Below are positions 12,445-14,434 of a stretch of DNA of 14,434 bases, piece after piece; position 1 is the stretch's first letter, and every line of letters begins with the position of its first letter. The notes below the pieces were generated by a model. It had not been told where the DNA came from, did not search any database, and saw only the letters and a list, made by a program, of their open reading frames with translations. A program made the translations under genes and the position numbers. This DNA is from a bacterium (GTDB lineage: Bacteria; ARS69), in contig JALGZO010000473.1 in NCBI GenBank assembly GCA_025774865.1, forward strand, positions 1 through 14,434. Reading direction: 5' to 3'.

Positions 12445-14434
12445 ATGCACGCCCTGCCTCACGCCGTCCTCTTCGGTTTGATTCTGATTCCCTTCATCTT
12501 CACAGGCGCCGCGATCGGCGCGTTTCCCGAGCCTGCGCCGCCCGGGGGGCGCAGCGATTCGCAGATGATCACTTCGGGCCGCTCCGGGATCGAATGGATC
12601 CGCGTCCATCCTCCCGACGAATCTCCGTGCCCGCCTTCCTCCGTGGCGGGATCCCCCGGCCAGACGGTCGAGCACGTGTGGTGTTTCGAGGGGGCCGGCG
12701 GCGACAGCTCGTGGCCGGTGCGCCCCGGCGAGCACTGGGATCACTGGTCGAAGTTCGGATCGCCGGAAGGCAACCCGACGCGATGGCATGTGACGACGCG
12801 TCACGGCGGAACGACCACGGGCACCTACAACGCGTGGGTCGGTTGCGACAGTGTCGGCACGAACCCCGGCTGCCCGGACGTCGACTGGTGGATCTTCAAG
12901 GAAGGCTACGGCGACGAGTGGAACTACCCGCTCGTCTTGGAGTGCTCCGGCCAGGACGCCACGAGCGGCGGCACGATCGAGTTCGACCTGCGGTACGACG
13001 TCGAGCTTCTCTACGATTACGTCTATCTGGAGTACCGGCGGAATGCGAATGGCATGTGGGAAGCGGTTGTGGACTCCGTGGGCGCGCCCGCTGTCTTCAA
13101 CGGGGTCTCCGGGGCGGGGGACTACGGGAGCTCGGTGTGGCTGGAGAGCCGACGGCTCGTTCTGCCGACTCAGAGCGGAAACACGATGCTGCGCTGGCGG
13201 GCCGAGTCCGACGGCGCGTGGTCCGACGCCGACGGTCGCGGCGACACCGACGGGATGGTCGCGATCGACAACATGACCGTCACGTTCGCGGCGGACGGCG
13301 CGGTGGTGTCGGACGATTTCGAGTCCGGCGGCTTCGGTGGCATCGCGGCGACGTCCGGAACGGCCGCTTGGGCGCCCGGCGGCCTCATCGGCCCGGACTA
13401 CGACGGCTGGCACTTCGAGTACGACCCGGTGTACTCGGGTGAGCAGTTGACGTGCGTCTTCACGGACGACTGGATGTGGTCCGCGAAGGAGGGACCGGTC
13501 CCGTCGTGGGCGAACGGCTTCGACTTCCTGCTCGTCTCCCCGGTGATCGACGTGTCGGGATGGTCGGCGGGGGTGGTCGAGTTCGATGCGTACTTCTCCA
13601 ACAACTGGGGAGAGCGCGAGGATTGGTCCCGGGGGGTCGTTCGCGTCCACGACACGAGCCTCGGCTGGTCCCCGTGGGACGGCTTCGACGAAATCATCAT
13701 TCCGCAGGAGGGGTGGTGGAACCACAACGACCAACACATTCTGACCCCGTTCCTCGGGCCGAACGTGGACTCACTCCAGGTCGCCTGGGAGCTGTTCGAC
13801 ACCAGTGAGCCCGGTTCCAATTCCTGGGGCAAGCACGGCGGCGTGAAGTACTACATCGACAACGTGTCGTTCGGCAGCTTCGACGCGACCGAGACCGTGT
13901 TCACCTCGCGAGTGATCGACGTTCTCACCGACACGTTCTCGCGGGTGGACCCCGCACACACGCCGTTCCTGGACAACGCCGAGCAAGGCGACTGGATCGG
14001 TCTCGGCGGATCCCGCGCCTTCGAGAACGCCGACTCGCTCACCGTCCACATCGAAGACCTGGACGGGATGGCCTCCGCGACGGTCGGGCTCTTCTTTCGC
14101 CACGACGACGGCACCGGACCGGCGGTCGCGAACCAGGTCTGGACGGCGTGGGAGTCGAAGGCGATGGACTTGTCCGTCCCCGACCAGTTCAACACCGGCT
14201 GGGGCGACTACCGGATGATCTTCGGCGAAGACTCCGGAATCGCGATCGGCTCGGGCGGCGAGGACGGAACGGGGGCAGCGGACGGCTTTATCTGGAACGC
14301 CGGCACGACCGTCCAGTACTACGTCAAGGTCGTGGACGACGCGGCGAACGAAGCGACGTTCCCGGCGACCGCAGCGGACCCGGCTCCGATCTACTTCGAG
14401 TGGTCCGTCCTTCCCTTCCGGGTCAACACCTTCG
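12445..14434 (+). CDS. Large exported protein with tandem MAM/jelly-roll-like modules, cut by the window end
   Basis: From ATG 12445 the frame stays open to the window end (663 codons, no stop). GGGGAGGTG six bases upstream is a near-ideal ribosome site. Residues 1-26 are a signal peptide (HAVLFGLILIPFIFTGAAIGA). Residues about 75-282 form one beta-rich module with HVWCFEGAGG, WWIFKEGYGDEWNYPLVL and YDYVYLEYR, ending in AIDNMTVTF. A second module (about 288-490) starts with DDFESGGF, has LLVSPVIDVSGW, and ends in YIDNVSFG. Both have the look of MAM/concanavalin-like jelly rolls often attached to immune-inhibitor-A-type (M6) proteases and adhesins, but no HExxH motif is seen so far. Residues 500-663 are an Ig-like region ending in YFEWSVLPFRV. 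Acidic, Trp- and Gly-rich composition fits a surface or secreted protein. A sorting domain, if present, would lie beyond the window. Confidence 0.85.
   Translation, partial: MHALPHAVLFGLILIPFIFTGAAIGAFPEPAPPGGRSDSQMITSGRSGIEWIRVHPPDESPCPPSSVAGSPGQTVEHVWCFEGAGGDSSWPVRPGEHWDHWSKFGSPEGNPTRWHVTTRHGGTTTGTYNAWVGCDSVGTNPGCPDVDWWIFKEGYGDEWNYPLVLECSGQDATSGGTIEFDLRYDVELLYDYVYLEYRRNANGMWEAVVDSVGAPAVFNGVSGAGDYGSSVWLESRRLVLPTQSGNTMLRWRAESDGAWSDADGRGDTDGMVAIDNMTVTFAADGAVVSDDFESGGFGGIAATSGTAAWAPGGLIGPDYDGWHFEYDPVYSGEQLTCVFTDDWMWSAKEGPVPSWANGFDFLLVSPVIDVSGWSAGVVEFDAYFSNNWGEREDWSRGVVRVHDTSLGWSPWDGFDEIIIPQEGWWNHNDQHILTPFLGPNVDSLQVAWELFDTSEPGSNSWGKHGGVKYYIDNVSFGSFDATETVFTSRVIDVLTDTFSRVDPAHTPFLDNAEQGDWIGLGGSRAFENADSLTVHIEDLDGMASATVGLFFRHDDGTGPAVANQVWTAWESKAMDLSVPDQFNTGWGDYRMIFGEDSGIAIGSGGEDGTGAADGFIWNAGTTVQYYVKVVDDAANEATFPATAADPAPIYFEWSVLPFRVNTF

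Overview
The window is GC-rich (I estimate about 65%), densely coding bacterial DNA with strongly G/C-biased third codon positions. I see no plasmid, phage or transposase gene, tRNA, rRNA or CRISPR array. The gene content suggests a free-living, respiring, Gram-negative-type bacterium that makes selenoproteins: a selenocysteine-encoded SelD, ETF:quinone oxidoreductase, exported immunophilins, a sigma-54 activator, an RsbW/RsbV-like partner switch and large exported beta-rich proteins. The exported protein at the right edge has a style I associate with FCB-type or candidate-phylum bacteria such as Candidatus Eisenbacteria. That placement is an inference and is weak.

Left part (1-3305). A 25-codon gene tail on + meets a leftward group on -. 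In transcription order the group is a hypothetical protein (3305-2361), selD (2364-1321, with an in-frame UGA read as selenocysteine) and an exported cyclophilin-FKBP fusion (1223-117). The first two overlap by 4 bases (GTGA) and are almost certainly coupled. The third follows after 97 bp and may have its own promoter.

Middle part (3306-8888). A divergent region of about 160 bp holds a good leftward promoter. On + follow a secreted alpha/beta-hydrolase-like protein whose nucleophile position is a glycine, a TolB/FlgO-like plus TPR scaffold protein, and ETF:ubiquinone oxidoreductase, which overlaps the TPR gene by 17 bp. A 515-bp non-coding stretch (8889-9403) then holds three copies of a GC-rich repeat, two of them forming a large inverted repeat, a cluster of GTCAC motifs and a plausible sigma-54 (-24/-12) promoter. 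These lie in front of a small secreted, highly charged protein gene (9404-9772).

Right part (9826-14434). Converging on the small secreted gene is a tightly overlapping three-gene operon on -: an RsbW-like ATPase/kinase, a STAS anti-sigma-factor antagonist, and a GAF-AAA+-Fis sigma-54 enhancer-binding protein. The natural hypothesis is that partner switching gates the sigma-54 activator, with the nearby sigma-54-promoter gene as one possible target. Divergent from this operon, a large exported protein with tandem MAM/jelly-roll-like modules starts at 12445 and runs off the window. Its leader can form two mutually exclusive hairpins.

The points most worth following are the Sec-containing SelD with its hairpins and coupled unknown partner, the dual-family immunophilin, and the partner-switch/sigma-54 operon.
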